From: Bradyrhizobium sp. CER78 | Lineage (GTDB): Bacteria; Pseudomonadota; Alphaproteobacteria; Rhizobiales; Xanthobacteraceae | NCBI RefSeq assembly: GCF_029846235.1 | Contig: NZ_JARVWP010000023.1 | Location: 1-64,000 of the forward strand | DNA: 64,000 nt | Reading direction: 5' to 3' | Part shown: positions 1 to 9,112 of the stretch, piece by piece | Layout of the letters: each line of letters starts with the position of its first letter | Position numbering within the stretch: position 1 is the stretch's first letter | Made by a program: the position numbers and the translations under genes | Notes under the pieces: model-generated | Seen by the model: only the letters and a program-made list of their open reading frames with translations | Database searches by the model: none | Told to the model about the DNA's origin: nothing

Positions 1-66
1 GAAGCGGGTGATGACACTGAACAAGGTGTTTGACAGTTTGGCAGTGCAATCCGAACCGAGCGTGCG

Positions 67-921
67 CTACTCCGACCCCGGCCACCACGGATACTGACTC
101 GGCATGTCCTGCGAGACCTTGCCCGGAAAGGCCGGTTTCCGCTTCTCGATGAAGGACTGCACGCCCTCGCGTACGTCGGCGTGGCTGCCGCGTTCGACCG
201 ACATCGGCTTGTCGATCGCGAGCAGTTCGAACGGGTCGGGCGCGCCGGCAAAGCGCCAGAGCATCTGGCGGGTCAGTGCGACCGATACGGCGGAGGTCTC
301 CGCCGTCATCTCGTGGGCGATCTGCCGTGCCCGCTCCAGCAGGGTGTCCGGCTCGACCACCTCGCTGATGAGGCCGCCTTGCAGCGCCTCGTCCGCATCG
401 AAGGTGCGGCCGGAGAGGCACCAGCGCAGCGACTGCGGCAGGCCGACGAGCTTTGGCAGGAACCAGGCGCTGCCGGCCTCCGGCACCAGCCCGCGGCGCG
501 CGAAGATGAAGCCGATCTTGGCGCCGCGAGACGCGATGCGGATATCCATCGGCAGCGTCATGGTGATGCCGACGCCGACCGCAGCGCCGTTGATCGCGGC
601 GATCGAAGGCTTTCGGCAGTTGAAGATCGCCTCGACGAAGCGGCCACTGCGCTGGCCGGCGCTTGCGAACACGCCTGCGCCGTGGCTGCCGGAGGTGTCG
701 AAGCTCTTGGCGCCGCCGGAGACGTCGGCGCCGGCGCAGAACGCGCGGCCCGCGCCAGTGACGATGATCGCGCGGACGCTGTCGTCCTCGTCAGCGCGCT
801 GGAACGCGTCGGCAATCTCCGCGCCCATCGTGCCGGTATAGGCATTGAGCTTGTCCGGGCGATTGAGCGTGACGATCATCAGGGGGCCGTCGACGTCGCA
901 CGTGATCTGTTCGTAGTTCAT
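67..921 (-). CDS. Enoyl-CoA hydratase/isomerase (crotonase) family protein
   Basis: A 284-residue crotonase-fold protein that probably hydrates or isomerises an acyl-CoA in the cytoplasm. The N-terminal part has the family pattern LNRPDKLNAYTGTM. The oxyanion-hole region GRAFCAGADVSG is near residue 65, and the second half has AAINGAAVGVGITMTL. I chose the ATG at 921 (MNYEQITC) over an upstream in-frame start because a GGGGAGG ribosome site lies just before it. It sits 44 bp downstream of the gamma-glutamyltransferase gene on the same strand, so the two are probably cotranscribed. Substrate is unknown; crotonase sequence alone does not separate hydratase from isomerase or hydrolase activity. 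Confidence 0.9.
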   Translation of the reverse strand: MNYEQITCDVDGPLMIVTLNRPDKLNAYTGTMGAEIADAFQRADEDDSVRAIIVTGAGRAFCAGADVSGGAKSFDTSGSHGAGVFASAGQRSGRFVEAIFNCRKPSIAAINGAAVGVGITMTLPMDIRIASRGAKIGFIFARRGLVPEAGSAWFLPKLVGLPQSLRWCLSGRTFDADEALQGGLISEVVEPDTLLERARQIAHEMTAETSAVSVALTRQMLWRFAGAPDPFELLAIDKPMSVERGSHADVREGVQSFIEKRKPAFPGKVSQDMPSQYPWWPGSE

Positions 922-965
922 GACGGCCTCCCCGGGATGCTTGTTGTTATCGCGCCGTGATCTTC

Positions 966-2555
966 TCACCCCTCAGCGATTGCATCGCTCCACGGATGAA
1001 ACGGCTCGGTGGCGCCGCTGTTTGTCGTGCCGTCGCGCAGCACGATGCTGGGGCAGGCGAACTTCTTCGGCTGGGTCTGGATGCGTGCCTCCTCATAATC
1101 GAAGCGGCCGCGCAGCGCCTCGCGCACGGCTTGCGGCAGGCGGACATCGCCGATCACGACCGCGCCCTCGCTGGCGTCGATGCGTGGCTGATGGATCGCG
1201 GTGTCGAGATCCATGCCGTAATCCATCACGAAGGAGAGCAACTGCGACACCGCGGGCAGGATGCGGCGGCCGCCGGATGCGCCCACAGCAAGTGTGCGGC
1301 CGTCGGCGGCCTGCGCCACGACGGGTGTGTAGTTGGTCAGGCAACGCTTGCCGGGCGCGAGCGAGTTCGGATTGCCTTGCACCGGATCGAACCACATGAT
1401 GCCGTTGTTCATGGTGAGGCCGGTGTTCGGCGTCACGAATTTGGAGCCGAAGGTCGACAGCAGGGTCTGCGTCACCGCGGCCATGTTGCCGTCGCGGTCG
1501 ACCGCGGAGAAATGCGTGGTGCAGCTTGGCGCGATCGCCTCGGCGCCGAGCGCGCGGCGGCCGTCGACATCGCCCATGTCCTTTAGGCGCTCGCGATAGG
1601 CGGCCTGCATTGCCTCGGCATAGGCCGCGTAGGCCACAGCGTCCGGGCCGCCCTGCGCAGGCGCGAGCGCTTTCTGCAGGAGACCGAGCGTGCGCGCCAT
1701 GGTGGGCCCCGCGGTCAGTTCCGGCGTCGCATAGACCGTGCTGCCGCGATAGGGAATTTTCAGCGGCTCGCGCAGATGGGCGCGGAAGGCGGCGAGATCG
1801 CGCACCGACAGCGCGCCGCCGGCGGCCTGGATATCGTCGGCGATGCTGCGCGCCAGGTCGCCCTCGTAGAAATCGCGCGGCCCCGCCGCGGCAAGCTGCG
1901 CCATCGTTGCCTTCAGCGTATCCTGCGGCATGCGCACCACAGACTTGATGCCCCATTGCGCATTCGGCGGCAGGCCATCCAGCAGATACGCCGCAGCGCT
2001 GGCGGGATAGCGCCTGAGATCAGCAGCGGAGCTTGCGATCATCCCGGTGGTCCACCAATCCACCAGCAGGCCTTCGCCGGCGAGCTTGACGCTCGGCGCC
2101 AGCAGATCCTTCCACGGCATCTTGGCGTGGCGGCGATGTGCCTCGTCCATGCCGGCGACGACGCCGGGCACCGCGATCGAGCCGGGGCCGTGCAGGTTGC
2201 GGTCGTCCTTGACGCGGGCCCAGGGGAACAGGTCGGAGGCCGCGCCGCCGGTCAGCGGATAATCCTCCAGGCGCAGGCCGTCGGGCGCGCGCATGCCATA
2301 GTCGATCACCTCGACGCGGTTCTCCTTGGCGCGATACAGCACCATCGCGCCGCCGCCACCGGCACCGCTCATCCACGGCTCCAGCACGCCAAGGGCAAAG
2401 GTGGTTGCGATCACGGCGTCGACGCAATCGCCGCCCGCTGCCAAGACCTCGGCGCCGACCTCGGCCGCCTTGCGCGATTGCGCCGCGACGATGCCGCCCT
2501 TGGCGCTGACGGCCGGCTTGCGGATCACTTGCGAGTTGGAGAACTGGTCAGACAT
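966..2555 (-). CDS. Gamma-glutamyltransferase family protein (no signal peptide)
   Basis: A 529-residue Ntn-hydrolase of the gamma-glutamyltranspeptidase family. Family signatures visible are the early AGGDCVDAVIATTFALGVLEP block, and the autoprocessing site around TTHFSAVDRDGNMAAVT, in which the first residue of the small subunit would be a threonine. The GASGGRRILPAVSQ stretch near the C-terminus is the usual substrate-loop region. Classical GGT is periplasmic, but here no hydrophobic signal sequence precedes the catalytic domain, so the protein is probably cytoplasmic and may act on a gamma-glutamyl or related amide other than glutathione. It leads a short leftward operon with the downstream crotonase and diverges from another crotonase gene. 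Confidence 0.88.
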   Translation of the reverse strand: MSDQFSNSQVIRKPAVSAKGGIVAAQSRKAAEVGAEVLAAGGDCVDAVIATTFALGVLEPWMSGAGGGGAMVLYRAKENRVEVIDYGMRAPDGLRLEDYPLTGGAASDLFPWARVKDDRNLHGPGSIAVPGVVAGMDEAHRRHAKMPWKDLLAPSVKLAGEGLLVDWWTTGMIASSAADLRRYPASAAAYLLDGLPPNAQWGIKSVVRMPQDTLKATMAQLAAAGPRDFYEGDLARSIADDIQAAGGALSVRDLAAFRAHLREPLKIPYRGSTVYATPELTAGPTMARTLGLLQKALAPAQGGPDAVAYAAYAEAMQAAYRERLKDMGDVDGRRALGAEAIAPSCTTHFSAVDRDGNMAAVTQTLLSTFGSKFVTPNTGLTMNNGIMWFDPVQGNPNSLAPGKRCLTNYTPVVAQAADGRTLAVGASGGRRILPAVSQLLSFVMDYGMDLDTAIHQPRIDASEGAVVIGDVRLPQAVREALRGRFDYEEARIQTQPKKFACPSIVLRDGTTNSGATEPFHPWSDAIAEG

Positions 2556-2570
2556 GGCGTTGCTTTCGCT

Positions 2571-2640
2571 GTTCTTGTTGCGGGCGGGTCACGTTGGCGT
2601 AGCATGTCAGGCATGGCACTGTCAGTGCAACAACAAGAAC
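2571..2640. promoter_or_regulatory. Symmetric intergenic region between divergent genes
   Basis: The 104-bp gap between the divergent GGT and crotonase genes is bounded by a perfect 10-bp inverted repeat: GTTCTTGTTG at 2571-2580 and its complement at 2631-2640. Inside it lies a near-perfect 13-bp palindrome, GCACTGTCAGTGC at 2616-2628. Such symmetry fits a shared operator for both genes, but no regulator can be assigned and part of the outer repeat overlaps the leader regions. Confidence 0.35.
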
Positions 2641-2659
2641 CAATTTCAGGGAGCGGAAA

Positions 2660-3433
2660 ATGAGCGGTGTGAAGCGCGAACGGGACGGCAAGGTCGGCAT
2701 CCTGACGCTGAACGATCCGGCCAGCCTGAACGCGATGACGCCGGAACTGCTCGGCGATCTCGCCCGCGCGATCGGCGAGATGGGGATCGACCCCGGTGTT
2801 CGCGCCCTGGTCCTGACCGGGGAGGGGCGCGGCTTCTGCTCCGGGCAGAATCTCAAGGCGTTCAACTCGCTCGGCGACAACATCTATGTCGGCGTGATGA
2901 AGCACTATTGGCCGGCGATGCAGGCCTTGCGCGAGTGCCAGATGCCGGTGGTGGTCGCGGTCAACGGCGTCGCGGCCGGCGGCGGCTTCAGCCTTGCGAT
3001 GTCCGGCGACATCATCCTGGCCGCGCGCTCGGCGAGCTTCATCCAGGTGTTCAGCCGGATCGGCCTGGTGCCCGACCTCGGCTCGACCTGGCTGCTGCCG
3101 CGCCTGATCGGGCGGCAGCGGGCGCTCGACCTGATGCTGCTGAATGAGCCGCTGTCGGCCGAACGGGCCAAGGAGTGGGGATTGGTGCGCGACGTCGTCG
3201 ACGACGCGAAGCTGCTCGACGAGGCGAAGGCGCTCGCCGGTCGCCTCGCCGAGGGCCCGACGCGCGCGCTGGTCGCGACACGGCAGCTGCTCGAGGAGAG
3301 CGAGCACGCCAGCTACGCCGATCAGTTCCGCCGCGAGATCGAGCTGCAGTCGATCATCCGCGAAAGCGCCGACGCGCAGGAAGGCCGCAAGGCCTTCGTC
3401 GAGAAGCGCAAGGCCCAGTTCACAGGGCGCTAA
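2660..3433 (+). CDS. Enoyl-CoA hydratase/isomerase (PaaG-like crotonase)
   Basis: A 257-residue crotonase. Oxyanion-hole segment GRGFCSGQNLKAF (around residue 55) and the conserved AVNGVAAGGGFSLAMSGDI and GLVPDLGSTWLLPRLIG blocks are complete. The last feature, an Asp in LVPD.GST, is typical of the PaaG/PaaF-like branch that isomerises ring-opened CoA esters. An ATG at 2660 is preceded by GGGAG at a good distance. It diverges from the GGT gene and is followed after 18 bp by the end of a convergent quinone oxidoreductase gene. Closest role would be beta-oxidation-like handling of a CoA-activated aromatic or fatty acid; exact substrate not determinable. Confidence 0.9.
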   Translation: MSGVKRERDGKVGILTLNDPASLNAMTPELLGDLARAIGEMGIDPGVRALVLTGEGRGFCSGQNLKAFNSLGDNIYVGVMKHYWPAMQALRECQMPVVVAVNGVAAGGGFSLAMSGDIILAARSASFIQVFSRIGLVPDLGSTWLLPRLIGRQRALDLMLLNEPLSAERAKEWGLVRDVVDDAKLLDEAKALAGRLAEGPTRALVATRQLLEESEHASYADQFRREIELQSIIRESADAQEGRKAFVEKRKAQFTGR

Positions 3434-3451
3434 GCCTTGGTCCTCCGGGCG

Positions 3452-4465
3452 CTACCCGATCGCAATCGCGATCTTGCCGAAATGCGCGCCGCTCGCCATG
3501 TGGGCGAAGGCGTCCTTGACCTCATCGAATGCGAACACCTTGTCGATCACGGGCTTGACGCCGTGCATGCTGATGCCGTCGCACAGCGCCTGCAGGTCCT
3601 CGATCGAGCCGACGGTGACGCCCTGCAGCCGCTGCTGCTGCATCACCATCAGCGGCAGCCTCGAGTCGGACGAGGCGGGGTCGGCGAGCACGCCGATGAA
3701 GGCGATCGTGCCGCCGATCCTGGTGGCGCGGATCGACTCGTTGAGCGTGCCGACGCCGCCGACCTCGACGACGAGATCGACGCCGCGCCCGGTCAGCTCG
3801 CGCGCCTTCTTGCCCCAGTCGGGCGTGGTCTTGTAGTTGAGCGTGACATCGGCGCCGAGCTGCTTCAGCCGCGCGATCTTGGCGTCGCTGGAAGAGGTGG
3901 CGATGACGCGGGCGCCGCACATCCTGGCGAATTGCAGCGCGAACAGCGAGACGCCGCCGGTGCCCTGGGTCAGCACCGTCTGTCCCGGCTTGATGTCGCC
4001 GAGCTTGACCACCGCGCTCCACGCCGTGAGGCCGGCGCATGGCAATGCCGCAGCCTCGATGTCGCTGAGATGGTCCGGCGTGCGCACCAGCGCGTGCGCC
4101 GGGAACACCCGGTACTCGGTCAGCACGCCGTCGACGCTGCCGCCGAGCGCTGCGCGCATCCGCGCCTCGCTCGGCTCGCCGCCGAGCCAACTTTCGAAGA
4201 AGCTGCCGATCACGCGGTCGCCGGGTGCGAAACTTCTCACTCCGGGGCCGACCGACTCGACCACGCCGGCGCCGTCGGAGACCGGTACCAGCGGAAATTT
4301 CTGCCGCGAGCCGTAGCCGCCCTTGACCGTGAGCAGGTCGCGATAATTGAGTGTCGCCGCCTTCAGCCGCACCAGGACTTCGCCGGGGCCGGCCTGCGGA
4401 ACCGGCTTGTCGACCAGCGCAAGCGCGTCGACGCCGCCGGGGCCTTGCAACTCATAGCATTTCAC
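3452..4465 (-). CDS. NADPH:quinone oxidoreductase family (zinc-less MDR) protein
   Basis: A 337-residue medium-chain dehydrogenase/reductase without the zinc ligands of alcohol dehydrogenases. The N-terminal GroES-like fold (YELQGPGGVDAL, then AATLNYRDLLTVKGGYG) and a Rossmann NAD(P) site (VLTQGTGGVSLFALQFARMCGARVIATSSSDAK) are clear. Reaction expected: NADPH-dependent reduction of a quinone or enone. The start is a GTG at 4465 with AGGAG nine bases upstream. An ORF runs further upstream but the extra residues are unlike the family. It is convergent with the crotonase gene. Confidence 0.88.
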   Translation of the reverse strand: MKCYELQGPGGVDALALVDKPVPQAGPGEVLVRLKAATLNYRDLLTVKGGYGSRQKFPLVPVSDGAGVVESVGPGVRSFAPGDRVIGSFFESWLGGEPSEARMRAALGGSVDGVLTEYRVFPAHALVRTPDHLSDIEAAALPCAGLTAWSAVVKLGDIKPGQTVLTQGTGGVSLFALQFARMCGARVIATSSSDAKIARLKQLGADVTLNYKTTPDWGKKARELTGRGVDLVVEVGGVGTLNESIRATRIGGTIAFIGVLADPASSDSRLPLMVMQQQRLQGVTVGSIEDLQALCDGISMHGVKPVIDKVFAFDEVKDAFAHMASGAHFGKIAIAIG

Positions 4466-4667
4466 GGGACGTCTCCTGCTGAATGTTCTTGTCGGTGTTC
4501 TCGTCGTGGGCGGCGCACCCGCCACCACCGAGCATATGTCAGGCTTGCCGCGCGTGGCCATAGCGCTCGAAGCTGCCGATGGAACTGCGCCCATGCCGAA
4601 CAACTTGGCGCTGCCGAAAAATACCGCCAATCTGTGCCGTTGATGAAGTGACGGGGCGGGGGTGACC

Positions 4668-5537
4668 ATGGCTGCCTTGCTTGAGACCAAACGCGATCCG
4701 ATCGCCACGCTCGCACGCAGCGTGATCTGCATGCTGCTCGCTGCGGCGTTGACTTGTTGCGGTATCGCGATGGCGGCGGCAGACGACAGCCTCTACCGCG
4801 CGCAGACCGTCGTCACCGGCCAGGGCGAGCCGAACCGCATCATCGGCTTCGGTGCATGTCTGGAAGACGTCCTGATCAAGGTCTCCGGCCAGCCGATGCT
4901 GGCAAGCGACCGCCGTCTCGCAGGCTACAAGTCAAAGGCCAAGGAACTCGTCAGCAGTTACGACTATCACGACCAATATGCCGGCAAGCCGCATCACGAC
5001 GAGCAGGGCACCCGCGACCGGCCCTACGACCTGACGGTGGCGTTCGACGAGACCAAGATCGACGGCATTCTCGGCAAGCTCGGGCTCAGGCCGTGGCGAT
5101 CGCAGCGGCCGGTGCTCGGCGTCTTCGTCGAGATGCTGCACGGCCCGAAGGATTATATCGTCACGTCGGACGGGACGCAGTCCGATTTGCAGCGCGACGC
5201 GCTCGCGGCTGCGGCCGTCAAGCGCGGCATGCGCTTCGTGCTGCCGGATACGGCCGCGCTGACAAGCGCCGGCGTCACGGTGGCGGAGCTCCTGAAGATG
5301 CCCCCGGCGAAGTTGAACTCGATCGTGGCGCCGCAGGGTGGCGAGGCCACCCTGGTCGGGCAACTGGTCTGGGATGACAAGGACCTCGGCTGGGCCACGC
5401 AATGGCGGATGGCGTGGCACGGCCGGGACTACAAATGGCAGTTCCGCGGCGTCACCTTCGATGAAGCCTTCCGCCGCGGCGTCGGCGGCGCCGCGCAGGT
5501 GCTGTCCGGCAATGGCGATCCGGGGCGATCGAAATGA
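4668..5537 (+). CDS. DUF2066 domain-containing exported protein
   Basis: A 289-residue protein with an N-terminal signal sequence (basic start followed by MLLAAALTCCGIAMAAADD) and a DUF2066-type body beginning SLYRAQTVVTGQGEPNRIIGF. The family has no assigned biochemical function and is found widely in proteobacteria as an envelope protein. The start at 4668 is used because a G-rich ribosome-binding stretch lies 5-10 bases upstream; a GTG at 4662 is possible. It stands alone between two leftward genes. Confidence 0.8.
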   Translation: MAALLETKRDPIATLARSVICMLLAAALTCCGIAMAAADDSLYRAQTVVTGQGEPNRIIGFGACLEDVLIKVSGQPMLASDRRLAGYKSKAKELVSSYDYHDQYAGKPHHDEQGTRDRPYDLTVAFDETKIDGILGKLGLRPWRSQRPVLGVFVEMLHGPKDYIVTSDGTQSDLQRDALAAAAVKRGMRFVLPDTAALTSAGVTVAELLKMPPAKLNSIVAPQGGEATLVGQLVWDDKDLGWATQWRMAWHGRDYKWQFRGVTFDEAFRRGVGGAAQVLSGNGDPGRSK

Positions 5538-5564
5538 GCTCGCAGGCGCGCCAGGCGGCTCGCT

Positions 5565-6518
5565 CTAACCGGCGTAGCCAAGCGTCTGTGACGGGTATTC
5601 CCCGAACATCGCGCGGTAATATTGCGAGAAACGCCCGAGCTCGATGAAGCCCTGTTCGATCGCAACCTTGGAAACGGTGGTCTGTTCCGGCCGGCTTTCG
5701 CGCAGGATCGAACGGATCATGCAAAGCCGCTTGTAGCGCAGGAACGTCACCGGGCCGACGCCGAACACCTCGTGGAAGGCGCGGTGCAGGCTGCGTCGCG
5801 ACAGCCGAAGCTCGGTACAGATTTCCGAGATATGGACCGGGCGGGCGCCCGCGGCGTGCAGATAGTCCTCGACGTCGCGTACCAGCTTCATCGCCGACGG
5901 CAGATAGCTGGTTCCGTCTGATGGCAGCGACGTGACAACCGTCGCGGTCACGCAGTCGATGATCGCACGCTTCCAGAATTCGGCCGTCGCCTCCGACAGC
6001 GCGTCCGGAGACCGCGCGAGATGCGAGATGATCTGCGGCAGCCGGTCGGCGGCGCTCATGCCGATGGCGGGGTCGGCGCGAAAGTGGTTCTTCGCCTGCC
6101 ATGTTGCGGCATCGGCGAGCCGCGGTTCGCCGCCGAACAGGTCGGGAAGATCGGCCATGTCGAAGCGAATTGCCGCATAGGACGAGGCCCGGTGAAACAC
6201 CCCGTCGTGTTCGACCGACGGAGGGATCACCAGCACGTCGGCCGGCTGCATGTCGAATGCCCAATGCGTGACGCGGTCCGTCGCATGGAGCAGCATTCCG
6301 ATGATCAGCTTGTCGTCGGCGGACGTGCGCTGGGTGCGGACCCCGACATTGAACGCACCGATGCTGAGCGAAAAATCGCCGATCCCGACGTGAGACAAGG
6401 TGCCGCGCAGCTTGCCGCGCTCGAGCTGCATGACTTCGACATGCGAACCTTTGACGGCGTCGTGGAGCCCCTCGAAGCCGTCAAGCTCGCCGGTGTGAAC
6501 CGACAGATGCTTGCCCAT
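5565..6518 (-). CDS. AraC family transcriptional regulator
   Basis: A 317-residue regulator with an N-terminal ligand-sensing half and a C-terminal AraC double helix-turn-helix (roughly residues 210-317). HARPVHISEICTELRLSRRSLHRAFHEVFGVGP is the first HTH and QGFIELGRFSQYYRAMFGEYPSQTLGYAG the second, including the family FSQYYRAMFGEYPS motif. I placed the start at the ATG at 6518 (MGKHLSVH); a longer frame upstream is possible but is not family-like. The target is unknown; its neighbours give no clear regulon. Confidence 0.85.
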   Translation of the reverse strand: MGKHLSVHTGELDGFEGLHDAVKGSHVEVMQLERGKLRGTLSHVGIGDFSLSIGAFNVGVRTQRTSADDKLIIGMLLHATDRVTHWAFDMQPADVLVIPPSVEHDGVFHRASSYAAIRFDMADLPDLFGGEPRLADAATWQAKNHFRADPAIGMSAADRLPQIISHLARSPDALSEATAEFWKRAIIDCVTATVVTSLPSDGTSYLPSAMKLVRDVEDYLHAAGARPVHISEICTELRLSRRSLHRAFHEVFGVGPVTFLRYKRLCMIRSILRESRPEQTTVSKVAIEQGFIELGRFSQYYRAMFGEYPSQTLGYAG

Positions 6519-6740
6519 ACCAACGCTTCCCACGGCGGAATCGTGAACGGGATTTTTGCCGGTTTTGCTCGGGAAGGCAACGCGGACGACGGCGCGGAAT
6601 TGACGCGGCCGGGACGCCGTTTTGACAGGCCGCGCATATTGGCGCGGGGCTGGCACAAAGTGCATATCGCCCGCTGCGTGGCGGGCAATCGTTTGATCCT
6701 AAAGCGAAATGCGCAGCTTTTGGCAGCGCCTCGCCGATCG

Positions 6741-7022
6741 TCAGGCCGCCATCAAGTGCTCGAGCGCAACCGCCTGCTCGCGGGTCTGGAATGCGATGGC
6801 GGTGTGCGTGAAACCGGTCGAGGCCTGGGTCTGCGCGATGTGATTGAGCACCTCGTTGCCCTTGACCACATGAAGGTCCATTCCGGGGCCGGCCGGGAAA
6901 ATGCCGAGCACGACGTCATAGGCGTCGACGATGGCCTTCAAGGCGCCGCCCTTGTCTTCCGATGCGTCGATGAAGATACGAACATCCGCGGCGATACTAC
7001 GAAGTTCGTCAAAGTCGATCAC
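6741..7022 (-). CDS. Conserved hypothetical protein, 93 aa
   Basis: A small acidic protein beginning with a GTG at 7022 (VIDFDELRSIAADVRIFIDAS), preceded by GGGAG. It has a likely alternating alpha/beta pattern (DAYDVVLGIFPAGPGMDLHVVKGNEVLNHIAQT) and no transmembrane segment or recognised motif. It lies alone, 220 bp upstream of the AraC gene on the same strand. I do not recognise the family. Confidence 0.55.
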   Translation of the reverse strand: MIDFDELRSIAADVRIFIDASEDKGGALKAIVDAYDVVLGIFPAGPGMDLHVVKGNEVLNHIAQTQASTGFTHTAIAFQTREQAVALEHLMAA

Positions 7023-7169
7023 TGGAAGTCTCCCATACGCAACGCACTGATCGATCCTAGCTACAACTTGCTTACTGAAACATAAATTACGCCCGGGTTC
7101 CCTGTGCACTCACCGCTACGTGACTCGTATTTCGATCTGCGCGCTCGCCGTCTTCCCGGCCTGCCGCCT

Positions 7170-7763
7170 TCAGGAGCCGCCCGGCGGCCTCCGCTTCGCA
7201 ATCCGCTTGACCGGTGCGTGCGCCGGCACGGCCTCTCCGGACTGGTCGGCCATGTGAGGAATGCGCTGCTCGATGTGATCGACGACACGGAAGAAAGCAT
7301 CGAGCGCCTTGGCGTCGAGGCCGGCCGTGAGGTTGCTGTGCCGGCGCAGGATTTCGTCGAGGCTGCGGTCGAGCAGCGCGACGCCCTCGGCCGTCAGGCG
7401 GATCTCGGTCCGGTTCCGGGCGCTGCCGCGGACCGGGGTCAGTTCGATCAGACCCTTTTTCTTCAGCGATGTCGTCTCGCGGCTGACGACGGCCTTGTCC
7501 AGCTGCGCATTGGTCCAGATGTCGTAGGCGCTTGCGGGCTCGTGCTCCCTGAGGAAGGACAGCACCCGCCATTCCGCGAGCGACACGCCATAGGCCTGCG
7601 GGAAGAACGCGTTGGCGTTGGCGCGCAGCTTTGCGACCAGGCTCGACAGCACCGTCGGCACGTAACGCTCGAAATCGATCACCAGTTCGGAGCGTGCGTC
7701 CTCTTGCGGGGCGCGACGCGGGGCAGTCGCCTTGGTTCGGCTTGTGGCGGTCCGGCTTTTCAT
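7170..7763 (-). CDS. MarR family transcriptional regulator
   Basis: A 197-residue MarR-type winged-helix repressor. The core is at residues 40-175: EWRVLSFLREHEPASAYDIWTNAQLDKAVVSRETTSLKKKGLIEL is the HTH, and the wing has VRGSARNRTEIRLTAEG. There is a basic N-terminal tail and a basic C-terminal tail. The ATG overlaps the stop of the MFS gene (ATGA), so it is the last gene of the dioxygenase operon. A regulator in this position commonly controls its own operon; the palindrome in the operon promoter at 11,461-11,480 is a natural binding site (inference). Confidence 0.9.
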   Translation of the reverse strand: MKSRTATSRTKATAPRRAPQEDARSELVIDFERYVPTVLSSLVAKLRANANAFFPQAYGVSLAEWRVLSFLREHEPASAYDIWTNAQLDKAVVSRETTSLKKKGLIELTPVRGSARNRTEIRLTAEGVALLDRSLDEILRRHSNLTAGLDAKALDAFFRVVDHIEQRIPHMADQSGEAVPAHAPVKRIAKRRPPGGS

Positions 7764-9073
7764 TCTTTCACGAGTTGAGAGCGGGCGATCAAGACCAGGA
7801 CCGCCGCGAGGAGGAGGACGCCTGTTACCACGAGGAATCCGATGGTGAAACTGCCCGAGGCGTCCTTGGCCCGCCCGATCACGATCGGGATCGTCGCGCC
7901 TCCGATGCTGCCGATCATGCCGACCAGGCCGATCGCGCCCGGCGCGCTCTGCCGCGACATGTAGGACTGCGGAATGGTCCAGAACACGGCCTGCGTGCCG
8001 TAGACGCCGACATTGGCGACCATGAATCCGATGATGATCCAGATGGAGGATGTCGAGAAGGCTGCGATCGCAAAGCCGGCGGCTGCGATCACGAAAGTCG
8101 TCGCCGCATAATAGAAGCGCTCGCCGACATGATCGGAGTGCCGCGACAACGCGATCATGCCGATCAGGCCGGCGATCGGCGGGATCGCGGTCACGAAGCC
8201 GACCTGCGAATTCGGCAGCCCGAACGACTTGATGATCTGCGGCAGCCAGGGGAACAGCGACGCCAGCCCGCAGAACAGGCCGAAATTGCACAGGCCGAAC
8301 AGCAGCACCATCGGCTTGGTGATGGTCCTCAGCACGCCCTCGGCATGCACCACCCCGGTTGCCTTGGCGTCGCGCTCCAGCGCGCCGGTCAGCCAGTTGC
8401 GCTGCGCCGTCGACAGCCATTTCGCCTGCTGCGGGCGGTCGGTCAGATAGAAGATGCCGACGATCCCCAGGATGATGGGCGGCACGCCTTCGAGGATGAA
8501 CAGCCACTTCCATCCGGAGATGCCGAACAATCCGTTGAGCTCGAGGATGGCGCCGGAGATCAGCGAGGCGAAGATGTAGGAGATCGGCACCGCATAGTTG
8601 AACATCGCATTGTAGCGGGCGCGGTAGCTGAACGGAAACCAGAGGCTCAGCAGCAGCATCACGCCGGGAAACAGGCCGGATTCGGCAAAGCCGAGGAAGC
8701 CGCGGAATGCATAGAGGCTGAGCGGGCCCTGCGTGAAGGCCATCAGCACGGTGGCGATGCCCCACAGGATCGCGATCCGCGTCAGCGTGATGCGGGCGCC
8801 GTATTTGGCGAGGATCAGATTGCTCGGGATCTCGAAGATCGCGTACGTGAAGTACATGATGCCGACCGCGATGCCGAACATCTCGGCATTGAGCCCGAGC
8901 TCCTTGTTCATCTGCAGCGCGGCAAAGGAGATGTTGCCGCGGTCGAGAATGGCGAGAAAGTACATCGCCATCACGAACCACATCAGGCGCAACGCGACCT
9001 TGCGGATCGTGGTGCGTTCGATCTCCGGATCGGCGGTCGCAATCGCCGCCTTGTCCATCACGACTTCGGTCAT
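7760..9073 (-). CDS. MFS transporter, anion:cation symporter-like
   Basis: A 437-residue inner-membrane permease with about 12 hydrophobic helices. MFS signatures include the early DRGNISFAALQMNKELGL block typical of the anion:cation symporter/phthalate permease branch, and the loop 2-3 motif YAIFEIPSNLILAKYGAR. It most likely imports the aromatic acid oxidised by the dioxygenase encoded upstream. It is 39 bp after the ferredoxin gene and overlaps the MarR gene by 4 bp. Confidence 0.88.
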   Translation of the reverse strand: MTEVVMDKAAIATADPEIERTTIRKVALRLMWFVMAMYFLAILDRGNISFAALQMNKELGLNAEMFGIAVGIMYFTYAIFEIPSNLILAKYGARITLTRIAILWGIATVLMAFTQGPLSLYAFRGFLGFAESGLFPGVMLLLSLWFPFSYRARYNAMFNYAVPISYIFASLISGAILELNGLFGISGWKWLFILEGVPPIILGIVGIFYLTDRPQQAKWLSTAQRNWLTGALERDAKATGVVHAEGVLRTITKPMVLLFGLCNFGLFCGLASLFPWLPQIIKSFGLPNSQVGFVTAIPPIAGLIGMIALSRHSDHVGERFYYAATTFVIAAAGFAIAAFSTSSIWIIIGFMVANVGVYGTQAVFWTIPQSYMSRQSAPGAIGLVGMIGSIGGATIPIVIGRAKDASGSFTIGFLVVTGVLLLAAVLVLIARSQLVKE

Positions 9074-9112
9074 TCCCGTTTCCCCCGATTTTTGATTTTC
9101 TCGTTGGTTGGA

